DNA of 64,000 nt from Bugula neritina (taxonomy: Eukaryota > Bryozoa > Gymnolaemata > Cheilostomatida > Bugulidae): NCBI GenBank assembly GCA_964035545.1, contig OZ037770.1, forward strand, positions 12,358,963 to 12,422,962. The letters are read 5' to 3'. Shown piece by piece: positions 14,101 to 27,639 of the stretch (within the stretch, counting starts at the first letter, position 1; each line of letters opens with the position of its first letter). The position numbers were made by a program, and so were the translations under genes. The notes under the pieces are model-generated. The model made no database searches, was not told where the DNA came from, and saw only the letters and a list, made by a program, of their open reading frames with translations.

Positions 14101-16627
14101 TTTCAAGGCTAAATAGAGATGACAGTTAATGCCAACACGAATATTACATACCAAACACTAAAACCAGTGTACACATTTACATCTACAGACATCCAGAAAT
14201 ACTTAGAAATACACACATGAACAACAAAGTCGATTAAATGTTGATAAAACAGGTTAAAACAAATCAACTCCACCAAATGGTTTGCCGAAATCATGACAAT
14301 AATAATATCTAAATGCAAGACCCCTACGTCCGGCCATAATAAGCAGTGATTTACAGTCTCATCAATAGAGAATAAAGGAAGGTGTTACAACGGAGATATG
14401 GTAGACGTCATATAGCCTAAACTCACTCAAACCATTCCTGGTTCTTCTGGGCGTACTTCTCTGGGAGCCCGTCTTCTTCGTCCTTCTGTTCCAGAGGCTC
14501 CACGCAAACAGGTCGCATCGACCTAGAGAATTAAAATAACTGATTGACTAAGGATGTTTCAAGTAGTGAATGTAGAGACAAGATGGTCTCCCATGTATAC
14601 AGAAAAGGGAGCCTGCAGAAATTACTGGCAATGGTAAGATATAAAGCAGAATCCACCTAAAAACAACAGATTGGGTAATAATTTAGCAAGGAAGAAGAGT
14701 TGTAACAAAATTAATTGTCGACAGAATTAAGAATGACAAGCGCTATATGATACATGATATACATATGATATATGCGTGTGCATGTGTGTGCATGCATGTG
14801 TGTTGTGAAAAATAATATAGGAGATAAGTATACAACAGACTTACTTAGACAGAAGAAAAACACCCTTGGTGATAGTTTCTAAAGCTTTAAGATACGATGC
14901 CCTTCTAGAAAATTCCACTATGCCAGTACCCTGCGGTTTTCCCCTGTCATCTACAACCACCACTGCTCTTTCCACCTGAAATATCACAAGTTGATAAAAA
15001 TACATCCAAATTTTTGAGGCAGATATTTATGAAAAATTCTATCCAGATTTTTGTTATGGACGCCATATATTTATAGATTATTTAATATCATGCATCATCA
15101 AAAGAACTAGTAGACTGGATTGGGTCAAATAAAAGCTGTTAATACTGTTTTCTAGATTATTATTATTACACACAAGAACCATTCGTAAAATCAGCAAATT
15201 ACTCTTAACATGAAAATGACAACATGTTTACAATAGCTATTATGAAGTATTTGAAAAAAAACCACATAGCCTGTGTTCTACACTCACTGGTCCAAAATAG
15301 GAGAAGGCTTGTTCGAGAGACTCGTTAGTACAGTGTTGGCTGAGGTTCTTCACATGCAAGGCTGCTGAGTGAGTGGCAAACCTGACTCTGAGGCTACGAT
15401 TCTGAAGTTCTATACCGTCCAGTCCGTTCTTGCAGGCTTCGGCAGCCGCCCGTGTCTCCTACAGAGACAGCATGCACTACATAATAATGGAGTGCGTGCG
15501 TGCGTGTGTGTGTCCATACATACACGCACACACATACATATATATACACATACATACAGAATAATTATGAGTGAAAGAAACGTTTAGTATAGACATATAT
15601 ATGTGTGTGCGTTTACCCATACATACATACACACACATACATATGTATATAAAATAATTATAAACAAACAAACACACACGCACACACCTACTTATATATA
15701 CATTTACAAACACATACACACACGAACATACTTATATTTATACTGTACACAAACATACACACATACATACATAACAATAATTGAAAAAAGCAACCTTTAC
15801 AATAGACATATTTTCCACACAAACAGTAGACAGCAATTGGTGAAGCGTACAACTGGGAGTTATCTCACCAGTTTCACAAAGCCGAAACCTTTCTTGGCAT
15901 TAAGGAACAAATCTTCAGTCTCGCCGTACGGCTTTATGATGTTGACAAACTCCTCTTCGCTAAGAGATACGGGTATGTTGCCGAAAAACAGTCTACATCT
16001 GCCTGCAATATATACAAAAAAAACTCACACAAGTTAGTAGGGCATATATGTGCTACCAAAACGAGAAAAAACTGAATTACAGTGAAAATGAATTTTTAGC
16101 AAGCAACAAACGCAACCTACAGCACTAATATCACATTTAGATATTAACACTAACATTCATGTTTTTCTATTACAGCATCTAAATCCATGAATTACCATTT
16201 CATCTAAAATTTACGTAAAAAGCATTGCCAAGAGACAGTGATATTAAGGCCACTCTATAGAATAAAACTTGTTAAAGCAAAAGGAACAGTACGAACACTA
16301 CTAACCGGTAAACTTCCTTTTGGGATCGTTATTAAGACTACCAGCTTTTGAAACAGCAGATTCTGTCTTCATGCCTTCTTTTGCTGTTCCCGATGGGCCA
16401 TTGGCAGCAGCGGCATCATCTGGTTTAGTAAATGTCTTTTGAGAGGTTTCGCTGCTAGTGGCAGTCGGCTCTGTTTTCACTTCCTTTTTAGGCGTTTCCG
16501 ACTTATTCTGGCTGTCGGAATTTGAAATTCTGTTTCTATTTTCATGGTTACGATTTCTATTTTGATTGTAGTTGCCACGATTTTGGTAACCGGCATTTCC
16601 GGAAAACCGATTTCCATCAGAGCTCAT
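8131..16627 (-). CDS. nono: DBHS family RNA-binding protein (NONO/PSPC1/SFPQ type), 604 aa
   Basis: Coding exons on the minus strand: 16627-16306, 16002-15869, 15458-15288, 14975-14845, 14522-14427, 13738-13627, 13254-13087, 12540-12286, 11813-11678, 11157-11060 and 8322-8131. They total 1815 nt, exactly 605 codons, with matching phases. Order of parts: an Asn/Ser/Lys-rich N-terminus (about 1-105); RRM1 with RNP2 RLFFGNIP and RNP1 [11 protein letters not shown]2 with ALHVKNLS, then [20 protein letters not shown]; a NOPS segment with [10 protein letters not shown] and [14 protein letters not shown]; a long charged coiled coil with [16 protein letters not shown]; a Gly/Met/Asn/Gln tail with NMGGPNM repeats and poly-Gly; and a C-terminal KRPRRY, like the KRRRY end of vertebrate NONO. 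The family acts in the nucleus as obligate dimers in transcription, splicing and RNA retention. An acceptor at 16647 just before the ATG indicates a 5'-UTR intron. The paralogue type cannot be assigned because most invertebrates have one member. Confidence 0.93.
14765..14806. repeat. TG-rich microsatellite in a DBHS intron
   Basis: Alternating tgtgtg and catg units between coding exons 4 and 5 of the DBHS gene. Confidence 0.7.
15482..15775. repeat. CA/TACA-rich low-complexity tract
   Basis: Repeated acacac, acatacata and gtgtgtg units in the intron between DBHS coding exons 2 and 3. The open frames here are compositional. Confidence 0.8.
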
Positions 16628-16646
16628 GGCTTTTGCTAATTCAACT

Positions 16647-18531
16647 CTGTAAAAAAATGGAGCATTAAAATACCAAGAGTTGAATAAGATAGAGACAAAA
16701 AGCTATGTATAGATGAAACAGTAGCCTAGTGTCACATTTACCATCTCAGCACATCCTTGTGCTAGGTGACAGCATACAGTGTCTACAGGAAACTGAAAGC
16801 TTTATTTAACTGAGAGCAAGAATTTTAGACTATGCTATAATAATGATAGACACTCCACTAACTTCTATGGCTAAAATCAGTTACCTAATTTGAGGCAAAT
16901 TTAAATGAAACAAAATATAAATTTGAAATAAGAAAATCCATTTAGGATAATTGAAAAGAGTGTGAAGAAAAATCTAAAAAATGAGTGACATGCCAAGAAC
17001 TTGAAGATGACAGTTCAACCTGAATGTAGCATATAAATAATATTGCCATCACAATGACAATGAAAGCTACAAGCTGAGCATCATATTTATTGAATGGTAG
17101 TGAATATATTAATCAACAGCAACAACCATAAACTTAATGAATAGTATCAGGATTAGTACGAGTGTATGACTGTCAGTAATGTGAATAGTAATAATTACAA
17201 GCCAAGAAGTTAAACTCAGAAGTATTGATTCATTAATCCTCACTTGAAATGAAACCAAATACCAATATTATTAAACATATACTTTGTTATACTCAATGAT
17301 ACAGTATTATCATATACTTATACTTATAGTTATAGTATTAATCTAAATCTATCTAGTTATTGTTTTAAATTGTTATTGAATCATTGTTTAATGATTATGA
17401 GCAAAACTTTTTAGTTAATAAATTGGATATAAAAATTGTGATTATCAAACTGAAAGTTAAAGTAATCAGTAGTATGAGTATCACTATCAATATGAATATC
17501 ATAAATTAATATCATATTCATATTGATATTGATATTCATTATGATTAAGATTATCATTATGATTATGTTTATCATCATCATGAAGTGATCATCATCATGA
17601 ACGTAACGCAACTCGCTTTCAAGTTGTAGAGACTAGTAATACCAGCACTAGCAGTAACAATAGCTTTAAGTTCAACGACAATGTAGAATAACTACAGTTA
17701 TTTTTTTCCTTTTTAGTTCTATTACTTATTAGTATTTTGAATTTTTAGATTCAGATTGAGAATTTTACTGATACTTAGTGATTGATGATTTTATCATTTA
17801 CTTTTAGTCAAAGCAATTTAATCCTAATAGCACCGTAAACGTAAAGTTAAACATTCGATTTTATCTAAAGATACAACACTATGACTACAATTATAATACT
17901 TTATTATTTTACAAGTTTCTGTTATAATTACGATGGTAGTCATTGCGATTGTCCTTGTGATTGTGAAGCCCTGGCGCAAAAGTAAGTTCTACTATTAACA
18001 TGACCAAGTAATACTAGCATACGTTATGTTGACAGTATAGGTAAACGCATTTACGGAGTTATCTTTTCTATTGTTATATTGAAGTTATTTTAAAAATCAA
18101 GTAAGTTTATTAATTGCACATAAATAAAATTAGCAATTTTATACATAATATATTAAAAATAATAAAAACAAACATACTTGCAATTTTTATTAGAATTTAG
18201 AGTCGACCTAGTTTTTCTAAGGCTAGATGGTAACGAGTACAGTTCATGCATTTGTTAATGTAAACAAAATTCAAATTCCTAATTTGAAACTTCTGTAAAA
18301 CTTCAATAAACTTGAAAGCTGAAACTAAACTAGAACCTTGCAGTGTGTTTATTGTCTGTATACTTGGTGCTCCTGATCGGGACTTTTCAAGTGCAAGGTT
18401 TGTGTGGCTAGAGGTAAATAATTAGTTTGGTGAATATCATTGGATTTGGTATTACTAGTACTACTACTACTAGTAGTAGTACTGAGTACTACTACTACTA
18501 CTACTACTACTAGTACTACTACTACTACTAG

Positions 18532-18563
<32 letters not shown>

Positions 18564-18585
18564 GTACTACTACTACTACTACTAG

Positions 18586-18641
<56 letters not shown>

Positions 18642-18884
18642 GTACTAGTACTAGTACTACCACTACTAGATACAGTTAATCATCACTCACTTACTGGGTT
18701 ACTTGTCATGTTAGTGCTATATCTTAATCTATTTCCAGTCCTTTGGCCTAATAATTGTAATTGTTAAGAGTCCTTATTTGCAGTATAACTATACAAGTTT
18801 ATACTTGTGGATTTTTGATCACACTTTCTGAAATACAGATTTAGGCTAATCAACTATTCATAATTTTATTTTGTAGCAATCATC
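16647..18884. promoter_or_regulatory. Head-to-head intergenic region between DBHS and coiled-coil gene
   Basis: DBHS reads leftward from 16627 and the coiled-coil gene rightward from 18885. Both have a splice acceptor just before their ATG (minus-strand ttttacag ending at 16647; ttttgtag just before 18877), so both need an untranslated first exon here or nearby. A shared bidirectional promoter is plausible but no core promoter motif is convincing. The stretch also holds AT-rich low complexity at 17100-17600 and a TAC array at 18452-18667. Confidence 0.4.
18452..18667. repeat. (TAC)n trinucleotide array with interspersed ACTAGT
   Basis: About 215 bp of tactac units broken at intervals by actagt palindromes. 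Poly-Thr and poly-Val frames are compositional. Lies about 220 bp before the coiled-coil gene start. Confidence 0.9.
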
Positions 18885-20778
18885 ATGGCCCATATCAATA
18901 TGCAAGTTGAACATGAGTCTCAAGTTGAGTCTTTTGATGTTCGTAGAGTGAACATGCTGAAAGCGCAAATTGCTCAGATGGAAAGACAAGTGAGTTTCTT
19001 AATTTGTTTCCATGTATTGATCAATATCATTAATTCTGTGTTATCAGGTTTTATATGGTGTGCTGCCAGTAAGATATGAAATAAAAAAACTCACACAAGT
19101 TTATAGTCACTATCCTTGTGAGAAACTCCTGATGGAAGGGGTTTTTGTTAAATCGGGCTAAGGACTTATTCAGATGGGGCACAAGAGCAATTATGACTGG
19201 ATGCTCTTCCTAACATCACCAATGGCCTTTGTCAGGGCTCGAGCTTATGACTTAGTGCCTGCTAGGCAGACGCTTTAACCATTAGACCACGGTTGCTCTC
19301 TCAGCAAGATAGAAAATGGTTGGTATTTTATCGTTTATTTTACTATCTAGGAAAAATCCCTGTTAAATCAAATGTTGACACCTGCTAGTTGCACTGGCAG
19401 TTTTATATTGGTTGTTTTTCATAATTATGTACAAAATTTGTTTTTCTCTCACTAACTAATTATTTTACCATGTTGGCAGATTGTCTTGTTCACACAAAGT
19501 ATATCAACCTTTAAAGAACAACTTCACTATATGGAAGGAATTCTTCAACAAACCATTGATCTGCTCAAGTCTAGCGGGGGTAGCAATGCTTCTGTGGGCA
19601 ATATCTCTTTACCACGCAGCTCTGTAGCGAATCATATTCGATTGTTGAAAGATATGTTGGAAAGGATCTCTGGTAGTCACTCTGTAGCTTCCTCTGATTC
19701 AGCTACTATGTTCACTTCCAACACGTCATTTTTAAAGAAGTCATATCCTTGTACATTGGCTGACATTGCTTCAGGGTCAATCAGACATATTAATTTATCC
19801 CGTGTTACTAAATTGGAGCAACAACTATCAAAATTATATGGAGAGCTACACTCTTATCTCACTCACTTCAAGTCTACACCTGATTCCATATTGTCTCTAG
19901 ATAAAAGCAAGAGTCTGTTAAGATCTTTAGATAAAGCTAGTGTTGATCTTTTGGATCTGTCGTTTCTAGTTCCTAGCGTACCTTGGTCAAACAGCAACTC
20001 CTTACCTGAACTAACTGTAGATGACATAATGCTGGCATTACCTAAACTTGCGCATTCAAAACAGCAAAATGTCAAAGATTTGTTAACTTCTGCGCTTAAA
20101 CTGGCAGAATATAGGTATCGACTTTTGCAAAATAAAATTGAGCATCTGGAATTAGATATAAAACATCAAAGTTCTGAAAAGCAAAAGTCAAAGCTGCACA
20201 TCCAATCTTTATCCAGAGGACTTTTTTCAGAGTTTGAAACTTACCACGACAGTATAAAAGAAAGTTTGGTGCTTCCGATTAAAAATTTATTGAGGAAATT
20301 CACAAATTTGTCTGAGTCACCCACTGATGACAATCTCAAAGTGTTTCTGAACGATTTTAAACAAGAAAGTGCAACTCTTCAAGGTATCTGTCATACGATT
20401 GAAGCACACGAATTAGACGAGCAAAGTATCGAGAAAATTGACGACCAGTTTAGTGCCCAATTGAAGAAATCGATGCAAAATCTCAAGCTTCAGAAAATGA
20501 AACTGGAGGATGAAGAAAACTACTATAAGCAACTGGAGAGAGAAATGAAAGACGAGGTTGACTCTAGAGTGTCACAGCTTGCTCTCAACAAGGCTCCTGT
20601 CAGCAAATCATTGGGAGGAAAGAGAGGCGACAGCCTTGGAAAGCCAACTCAGTTGACCAGCAAGGTGAAAGTTCAGCCATCAAAAGCTGCCAATGCTTTT
20701 CTTACTAAATATGATGTGGTGGAGAAACAGTCTCGAGTACAGAAGGTGGATGATTCTAAATTGTCTTCCAAATCTTAA
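18885..20778 (+). CDS. Unrecognised coiled-coil protein, 467 aa
   Basis: Two coding exons, 18885-18989 (35 codons, donor GTGAGT) and 19480-20778 (acceptor ggcag), joining in phase 0. The protein starts MAHINMQVEH. It alternates predicted helical, Leu/Lys/Glu-rich stretches (about 20-75, 205-260 and 330-375) with Ser-rich linkers, and ends in a basic, Ser/Lys-rich tail. No signal peptide or membrane segment is apparent. It looks like a cytoskeletal, centrosomal or ciliary-type scaffold, but that is only an impression from composition; I do not recognise the family. The ATG was chosen because it lies 9 nt after a good acceptor (ttttgtag) and opens the frame that splices cleanly to the large exon. 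A reverse-oriented SINE sits in the single coding intron. Confidence 0.8.
19083..19303 (-). mobile_element. tRNA-derived SINE, copy a (reverse)
   Basis: Reverse complement of the SINE described at 55016-55237, in the coiled-coil gene intron. It retains the tail motif (actcacacaagttt as read on plus), the agcatccagtcataattgc core in variant form, and an A-box region near 19280-19300 (accattagaccacgg on plus). Confidence 0.8.
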
Positions 20779-21810
20779 ACTCACTTGTTTAACTCCTGTA
20801 ATTTATTAGTACTAAAGCTAAAAGTGTTGAATAAGCATCTTATTTGGGAGTTGTATCCTCAATATAGATGTGCAGTGAGCGAGCCCATGTCCCTATATAA
20901 TATCAAATTGTCATTCCAGGTTTCAATTTTTAAATTTTATATCACAGATTCATGTTTGATTTCTTATTGCTATGCTCTATTTATATATAATTTAAAAAAA
21001 ATTAAGTTTCCACAATCTGGTGATTTTTTTCTTAAGTTTGATCAAATTAAATTTTCACTCATCCCAATCTACAACGTTTGACCTAATTATATACACATAA
21101 ATACTTGCATTTGATTTTATATATAACGTAGTTTTTGTTGAAATCCAAAACTATAAACGAATTACTAAGCATGCTCACAGAATGTGGCAACAAGTAATAT
21201 ATCTACGCTCTGATAGAAATGTATTGTTTTACTTGACCTGGTAATCTACTTCTCTTTCTGCAGCTAATATTTTCAGCTAATAAAAGAGTAGACAAATCCC
21301 ATTTAAAGCCAAATTCCTATAAATGCACAATATTGTAGGGACATGATAAAACAAGTTCATAACATAATATTAGGATTGGAACACAGCTAAATAAGGTTAC
21401 TGCAAGTTGTCTGCTCTAATTTGAATGCATTTTTGCAGCAGATATTTTACATTTAGTTCAATAATATTATGGAAAGAGCATCTTTATTAATTTGTGCTGC
21501 AATCACATCATTTTTTCACCTAGAAAGTGTATAGCAGAAAAAAATAAAATGCCTTACTACAATCTCGACTGGATATTAACAATCAGGTTTCTAGTTAAAA
21601 ATTTTGGAAAGGGTGTTTATTGCATAATTTTTAATGATACAAAATAGCCTCCAAAACTTGCAGCATATAACATGGACAGTAGCAAAAAGCTATAAATTTT
21701 ATATATTATAATCTAATATAGAAAATAGTATGATAGCATCACACACTACGGTGCTTTTCATGTATTTCTAATTCACAGATAATAGTAACTGTGGTGCTGT
21801 AGTAAAACAA
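20779..21810. other. Convergent intergenic region between coiled-coil gene and SDR-1
   Basis: Should contain the 3' UTRs of both genes. AT-rich, with no further coding signal seen. Confidence 0.45.
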
Positions 21811-24800
21811 CTATCTAGGGCACATTACGTTTCGTCCTCCATCTACAGGAAGTTGCATACCAGTGGTGAAACTTGAGTCGCTGCTGGCCAGAAAAGCGAT
21901 GGCTTTAGCAGCTTCATCTGCCTGACCAACTCTGCCCAAGGCGTGAGTTTCCTTCCCTTTTTGTAAAAACTGGAAAAATGGAATCATTAAAATTTTTATC
22001 TCACATTGTGACAAGTGATGAGTAAAAGATGGCCAGGATTGGCATGGCAAAGCTACATTCTATAAAATTAAAACAAGTAGATAACATAAACAAAACAAAA
22101 CACATGATTAAAAGTAGCTAATGGCTAATAGATTATTTTTCCATGCCTCTTAATTATAATTAAGAATTGTACTCTCTTGGCAGGTAAGGCTTTCAATTTA
22201 ATCATTTAGAACTGGCTCATATAACATCTGAAAAGTTAACTGCTATATAAAAATCAAACTATGTAATAAAATTGTCATTCTAGGTAATATATATTTTAGC
22301 AGTAGCACACATATCTGCTTATTGAACAATATTACAAGGCCAACTAGGATATAAGTCCCATTAATCATTTGATGTGAAGCTTGTCAACCCACCACCCTGG
22401 TTAGTTGGCTAATCTCAGGTTAGTTGGCACATGTTGATTTAAGTCAATATCATGCTAAGTCTAATCAATAAAAAATGATAGTTGGAGCACGTATTTGCCA
22501 GTCATGTATATAAGGCTTCATTCAATGGATTAGTTGCATTATCATGTTACAGTAATCATATTTTTTACAGTTTGTAGTACATTAATTTTCAAAAGCTTCA
22601 CAGTTATACAATTTCGTAATTTTGCAAAAACCATATTGACTCAGCAGTTTTACAATTTCATAACATTGCAAAAATGCTTTGACTAAACAATTTTGCAATT
22701 TCATGGCTTTGCAAAAAAACTTATTATCTGACTGAGCGGTGATAAAATTGACAATCCAGCAACTAGTTCAGCTACTTGTAAACCACAAAAACATTGATTT
22801 TGTTTTTATTTAAGATTTCTGCTTCGTGTTATACATAAATAACATAAAAATAGATTGGGTTGCAACTCACAAACAGTAATAGGTGCAATTTTACAGCTCT
22901 TATAACAACAATTGTATAGACTAGAATACAATTGCAGATGTTGACACAAACAGCATCAATAGTTATATTTTCTGTAAAATGGGTGGTGGAGAAATAGATT
23001 AAATGCTGGTGAGATATTTCAAAAATATTAAATAAAAAGATGCCTGCCTAATCAATATAAATAATATAATTGTGTATGAGTCAGCCTCTGCTCCTCTTGG
23101 TACAACTTATATTTTTGAAGATCCCACTTTTGAGCAAAAGCTTGAAACTATGTAAAGTGGTAAAGCATCATAGCCCAAAACTTTAGTACTAAAACTGCAA
23201 TATATAACTTCCAGAACATACAAATATACAACTAACTATAAAACGTTACATATATGTATATGTAATCTAATAACTTACAGCAGCATACTGTTCTTCAGTT
23301 TGGCCTCCCCGCTTATGAAGGTCAGTCACAATAACTCCTGGGCTACAACACAGACAGGAAATGGTGAAATATGTGCAGACAAGCGCTTATTGATAAATAC
23401 TACACAAATAGATCCTTACAATAACTTTCTTGACAAAACTTTAAGAAAAAAAACTATCTTGTTGAACAAGAGCTTCATCAGAGTTTGAAATTGATAGCAC
23501 CGGATTTTGGGACAAAACTTAGGCTATTAACTTGTCTACTGGTATGTAAGACCACCCCCCCTCCCTGTAATGTGGCAAGAGACTAGAAACTAGTTCCAAT
23601 GAATCAATGCAACATTGCATTGCATAATGAGGCATTCCGTATTGTCACACTAAGAACAACATTGTTTTCAATTTGTTGTTTGAAGTTATCAATTAAAAGG
23701 CCAACATACTTCCTTTTATGGAAATACCAGAGGCAAGTACCTTCGCTCTGAATTTAAAAAAAATGGCAAAAGAAACTCTAAGCTCTTTTGTAGCTCCAGT
23801 TTGCTGCGTTGAAATAAATGTCAGAAAGTCAAAAACTCACTTAATACAATTCACTCTGACTTGCTTAGGAGCTAAATCCAAGGCTACACATCGAGTGAAT
23901 TGGTCTATAGCTGCTTTGGACATGCAGTACGATAAAAGTCCCGGAAACTGCAAAAACATCAAATAGAAAAGATAGTGAAGGAAATGTAAAACTACCAGCA
24001 TGATGATGTATGTTAGGTCTGCATTCACAAGTGGCACACAATTATGTAGCGGTGAGCTACATTTAAGCCCTTATATCATCTTTTAAAGAAGGCCGACATG
24101 GCAGATAATACATTAAAACAAGCAATTTTTTTTTTAATTTTACTACTTTCAAAAGGTTCGATAAACACATAATGGTGACCTAGAATAGACATAATTTGGC
24201 AGAAAGAACTTAGTTAAAGAATCCCTGACACACCTGATTTATGCGGTATTAAAATACGCAAATGTATCACAGGGCTGGATGGAAATTTCAAAGTTAAATC
24301 TTTGAAGTCAGGTCAGTGATTAAACTGTGTGCTGCAGTAGCTAGGAATAGCACGAAATGAAAGTTGGCAATAGCTAAATTAGTTTTATAATACCACAAAC
24401 ATCAAAGCCGAGTGGAAACCTTATCAGCAAGCACTCAGAAATTCCACACTAATTCAAGACATGTTTGCACAAATCTCATTTTAAAACAAAATTGTTGAGC
24501 ATACAACCCTAAAACAATCTATAGATGATAGCACGGATATATATATAAGTATTTCATTATTACATGAATGAAATGTAGCAGGGATTCTTTAAATGACTGC
24601 TCATAACTTACAGCTCTTAGCCCAGTAACGCTGGACACATTGACAATGGCTCCTTTAGTGGCTACCAGATGAGGTGTGGCCAGCATGGTTAAATGGTAAA
24701 CACTCCTAACATTAATGTTCATCATCTCATCATACTGAGTGAGTGTAGTCGTCTCAATTGAGCCAGAACCTATTATACCAGCATTATTCACCTGAAAGAT

Positions 24801-24973
24801 ACAGAAGAGAAAAATTTTCAAAACAATCACATGGCAACCTCACAAATGAAATTAGTGCATCAAAACTTTTTTCTGTATGTTGTATAAATTTAGCTATTGG
24901 AATATTTAGTTTGCCCTTTGAAAAAACGATTACTCTCATGTGTTTAAAAGAGCTAACCAGTTTCGCCAGCAGT

Positions 24974-25057
<84 letters not shown>

Positions 25058-25806
25058 TTTTAAACCAAAAATACATTTATCTACTCAGATATTTAGAAAA
25101 GCCATATAAACTTAATTTACCAGCACGTCCAGCTGTTTGTAGTGCTCAATGACTTTCTCTACTGTGCGCTTCACATCATCTTCTATGGACAGATCTCCGG
25201 CTATGATAATGACATCACCAGCACCTGCGCACTGATTGGCTGTATCCTGTAAGATATAGACTAAGTAAGTATAGGATACTATAGTAAACAGACATCATAG
25301 TATGAAGCACAATATTTAGTAAATAATATCACAGATAAACATTCTACCTGAAGGGCCGATTCATTTCTGCCACACAAGGCAAGTCGGGATCCAAGAGATG
25401 CGAAATGTATAGCAGTGGCTCTCCCAATTCCAGAGCTCGCTCCTATCAAATAAAATTAGCATATATCAGCAAAATTATATGATTTCATAAATTTTTTTAT
25501 AAGTTGCAAAAACAGATCTAATGTTATATTAAAATTTTGACTCATCACAGCCTAAATTTGGAAGATTGTTGTCTTCAAACTCAAGCTATTTCTGGTGAAA
25601 CCGTCTTTTTACTAAAGTACAATTTACATATTGCAAAATACAAAAATTTACAGAAATATTTCAACTTCATTGTCATATGATAGCTTTGGAGTGGTGTTAC
25701 AACTTCAGATATTAAATATTTGTACATATCTATTATTTGCATAACAAGCATCAAATCACACACCTGTTATCAGTACTACTTTATCTTTTAGTGATGCAGC
25801 AGACAT
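21811..25806 (-). CDS. Short-chain dehydrogenase/reductase SDR-1, 257 aa
   Basis: Seven minus-strand exons: 25806-25764, 25442-25348, 25246-25121, 24791-24612, 23947-23841, 23342-23279 and 21969-21811. They total 774 nt, 258 codons including TAG. Classical SDR signatures in order: cofactor loop TGASSGIG (near residue 15), LCGRNES after the second strand, AGDLS, VNNAG, the helix Asn in MNINVRS, catalytic Ser in NVSS, YCMSK (Tyr and Lys of the active site), then PGVI and the C-terminal PVDGGR. The length is typical of cytosolic, usually tetrameric classical SDRs. The Arg after the second strand fits NADP(H) preference, which is an inference. The substrate cannot be told from sequence. Exon sizes are identical to SDR-2 (43, 95, 126, 180, 107, 64, 159 nt), so the pair is a duplication. 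Several introns are longer here, including a TA array in intron 3. Confidence 0.93.
22602..22735. repeat. Three short tandem repeats of about 43-45 bp
   Basis: The motif acaatttcNtaacNttgcaaaaa recurs three times with intervening tgact sequences, inside the last intron of SDR-1. Confidence 0.5.
24975..25055. repeat. (TA)n microsatellite, about 80 bp
   Basis: Uninterrupted TA dinucleotides in intron 3 of SDR-1. Absent from the equivalent intron of SDR-2. Confidence 0.95.
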
Positions 25807-27108
25807 CTTCTTGTAATTGAATCAGCACTGAAAAAGATAGATAAAGTCACTCAAAAGTAGTAAAAAATATATTGTATTTCAAAATAATGTGGTAACACAA
25901 TATGATTTCAAATAGAAATCTAGTCACAATAGATTGAAGCAACATTCAAGAAGTTTAACTTTGTTAACTGAGAATTGACTACACTCATTAGTTGAACTAT
26001 AAAAGTTCACATATATTTGAGCTTTTAGTAAATGGTTAGACCCTCAGTTGTCTGATACTTTACTTCCCTTTTGGTGTGAAATAAAACAAACCAGATATGC
26101 CATAACAAAAGAAAAATAAAGCAATAAAAAATAGGAATTAATCCTTTGAAGTAAAATGATATTGATTGAAAGCAGAATAATCTAACTTGAAGTTAATGAT
26201 TACATTAAATTAGCAAGGTAACAGTAATACTACCAGTAGTACACAGCTACACTGAGTTTCACTTTTAATGAGTCTTGGAGCTAAACACGAGGCTAAATAA
26301 AGTGGACGAAAGTTAAAAGATATAGAATTCACAATGGTGAGCAAAGAATCACAGACTGACAGTGAGACATACTTCAAATGCTCAACAATCAATAAAAAAA
26401 ACAAATTGCGAATAAAAATAATAATTATACTATCAACTATAAAGTATAAGAATAAATGTAAGCTTTTGAATTAAAAATAGAACATTCTTTAATCATAATG
26501 ATAATGATAATCAGCTTAGTTCGTGCAAGCAGCATAGTTTCACTTTCCAGACTGACACACCGTCATAGTTGTGGCTATGTTGCTGGTGTGAAACTGATTT
26601 GCAACAATTATTGCATGAACCTTTGATCAAAAGGTTAAAGGGCAGGTGGGAAAAATCACTGAGCTGGAAAAAAAACATTTTGAGTTCAGTGGGAAAAATG
26701 TAACTGAAACCTTATTTTTTGATTGTGGGCGTGGAGTTTTAATTGCGTCTAGAGTTCTATCCTAATTATTATAACACTTTCGTTCGTGCGGTTAGTTAGG
26801 CCGTCTCAATCATTGACTAGTATTTTTTGAACCCTTATTACTCGGCTATAGCGGAGGAATTTAGTACTTTTCTTCTCCACATCTTGAAGTTCATCTTGAT
26901 CTATTACATTTACTAGTGAATAGAAAACTTTAGCTTCTATGCATATATTATATTCATTTGTTGCACTCATCAGGTTGTCAATGAGTATTGAGTATGTTGT
27001 AAAAAAGAGGGCGCATTGTAAAATTATAAATAACATAACTCAATCTCGTACTTAATAATAATTAGAAATAGATGATTACTTAATCTTATTTTTAAATATA
27101 ATTATAAT

Positions 27109-27206
27109 TATTACTATTAGTATTAGTATTACTATTACTATTAGTATTACTATTAGTATTACTATTAGTATTACTATTAGTGTTAGTATTAGTATTAGTA
27201 TTAGTT
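27109..27206. repeat. Imperfect (TATTAG/TATTAC)n array
   Basis: Repeated tattagtattactattac hexamer and trinucleotide units. Flanked to about 27620 by low-complexity sequence built from short tact/tcat words. Confidence 0.8.
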
Positions 27207-27639
27207 ATTACTTGTGATTGTTAGTTGAACTTAATAACCTCAAGGTCAAAGATTCAAGTATCGCATTTAGTTTTACTATTACTATTAGTTGAACTTGATG
27301 ACTAAGAGTAAGAGTAAGTCAGTTAGTAAGTGTAAGACTAATTACTAATGAGTGTAACTGCTAACTATAATTATAAGTATAAGAATAAGATTAAGATAGA
27401 CGTTAATTTTTTACGTATACTCATGCTTCATAGTCATATTCATACTCGTAGTGATATCATTTAATGCCATAGTAAAACTCATACTGATACTGATGCTTCA
27501 ACTTAATGCAAGTGTTATACATTTACACTTAGAGTATTACTATTAGTATGTGTATCTCACTATCTGTATACTCATGCTGCATATTTATAGTCATAGTGAT
27601 ACTCTGATATTCATACTCATGCTCGTGCTAAATATTTTA

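Noticed and set aside
18349-18679. Poly-Val and poly-Thr open frames over the TAC array
   Set aside because: Microsatellite translation, not a gene.
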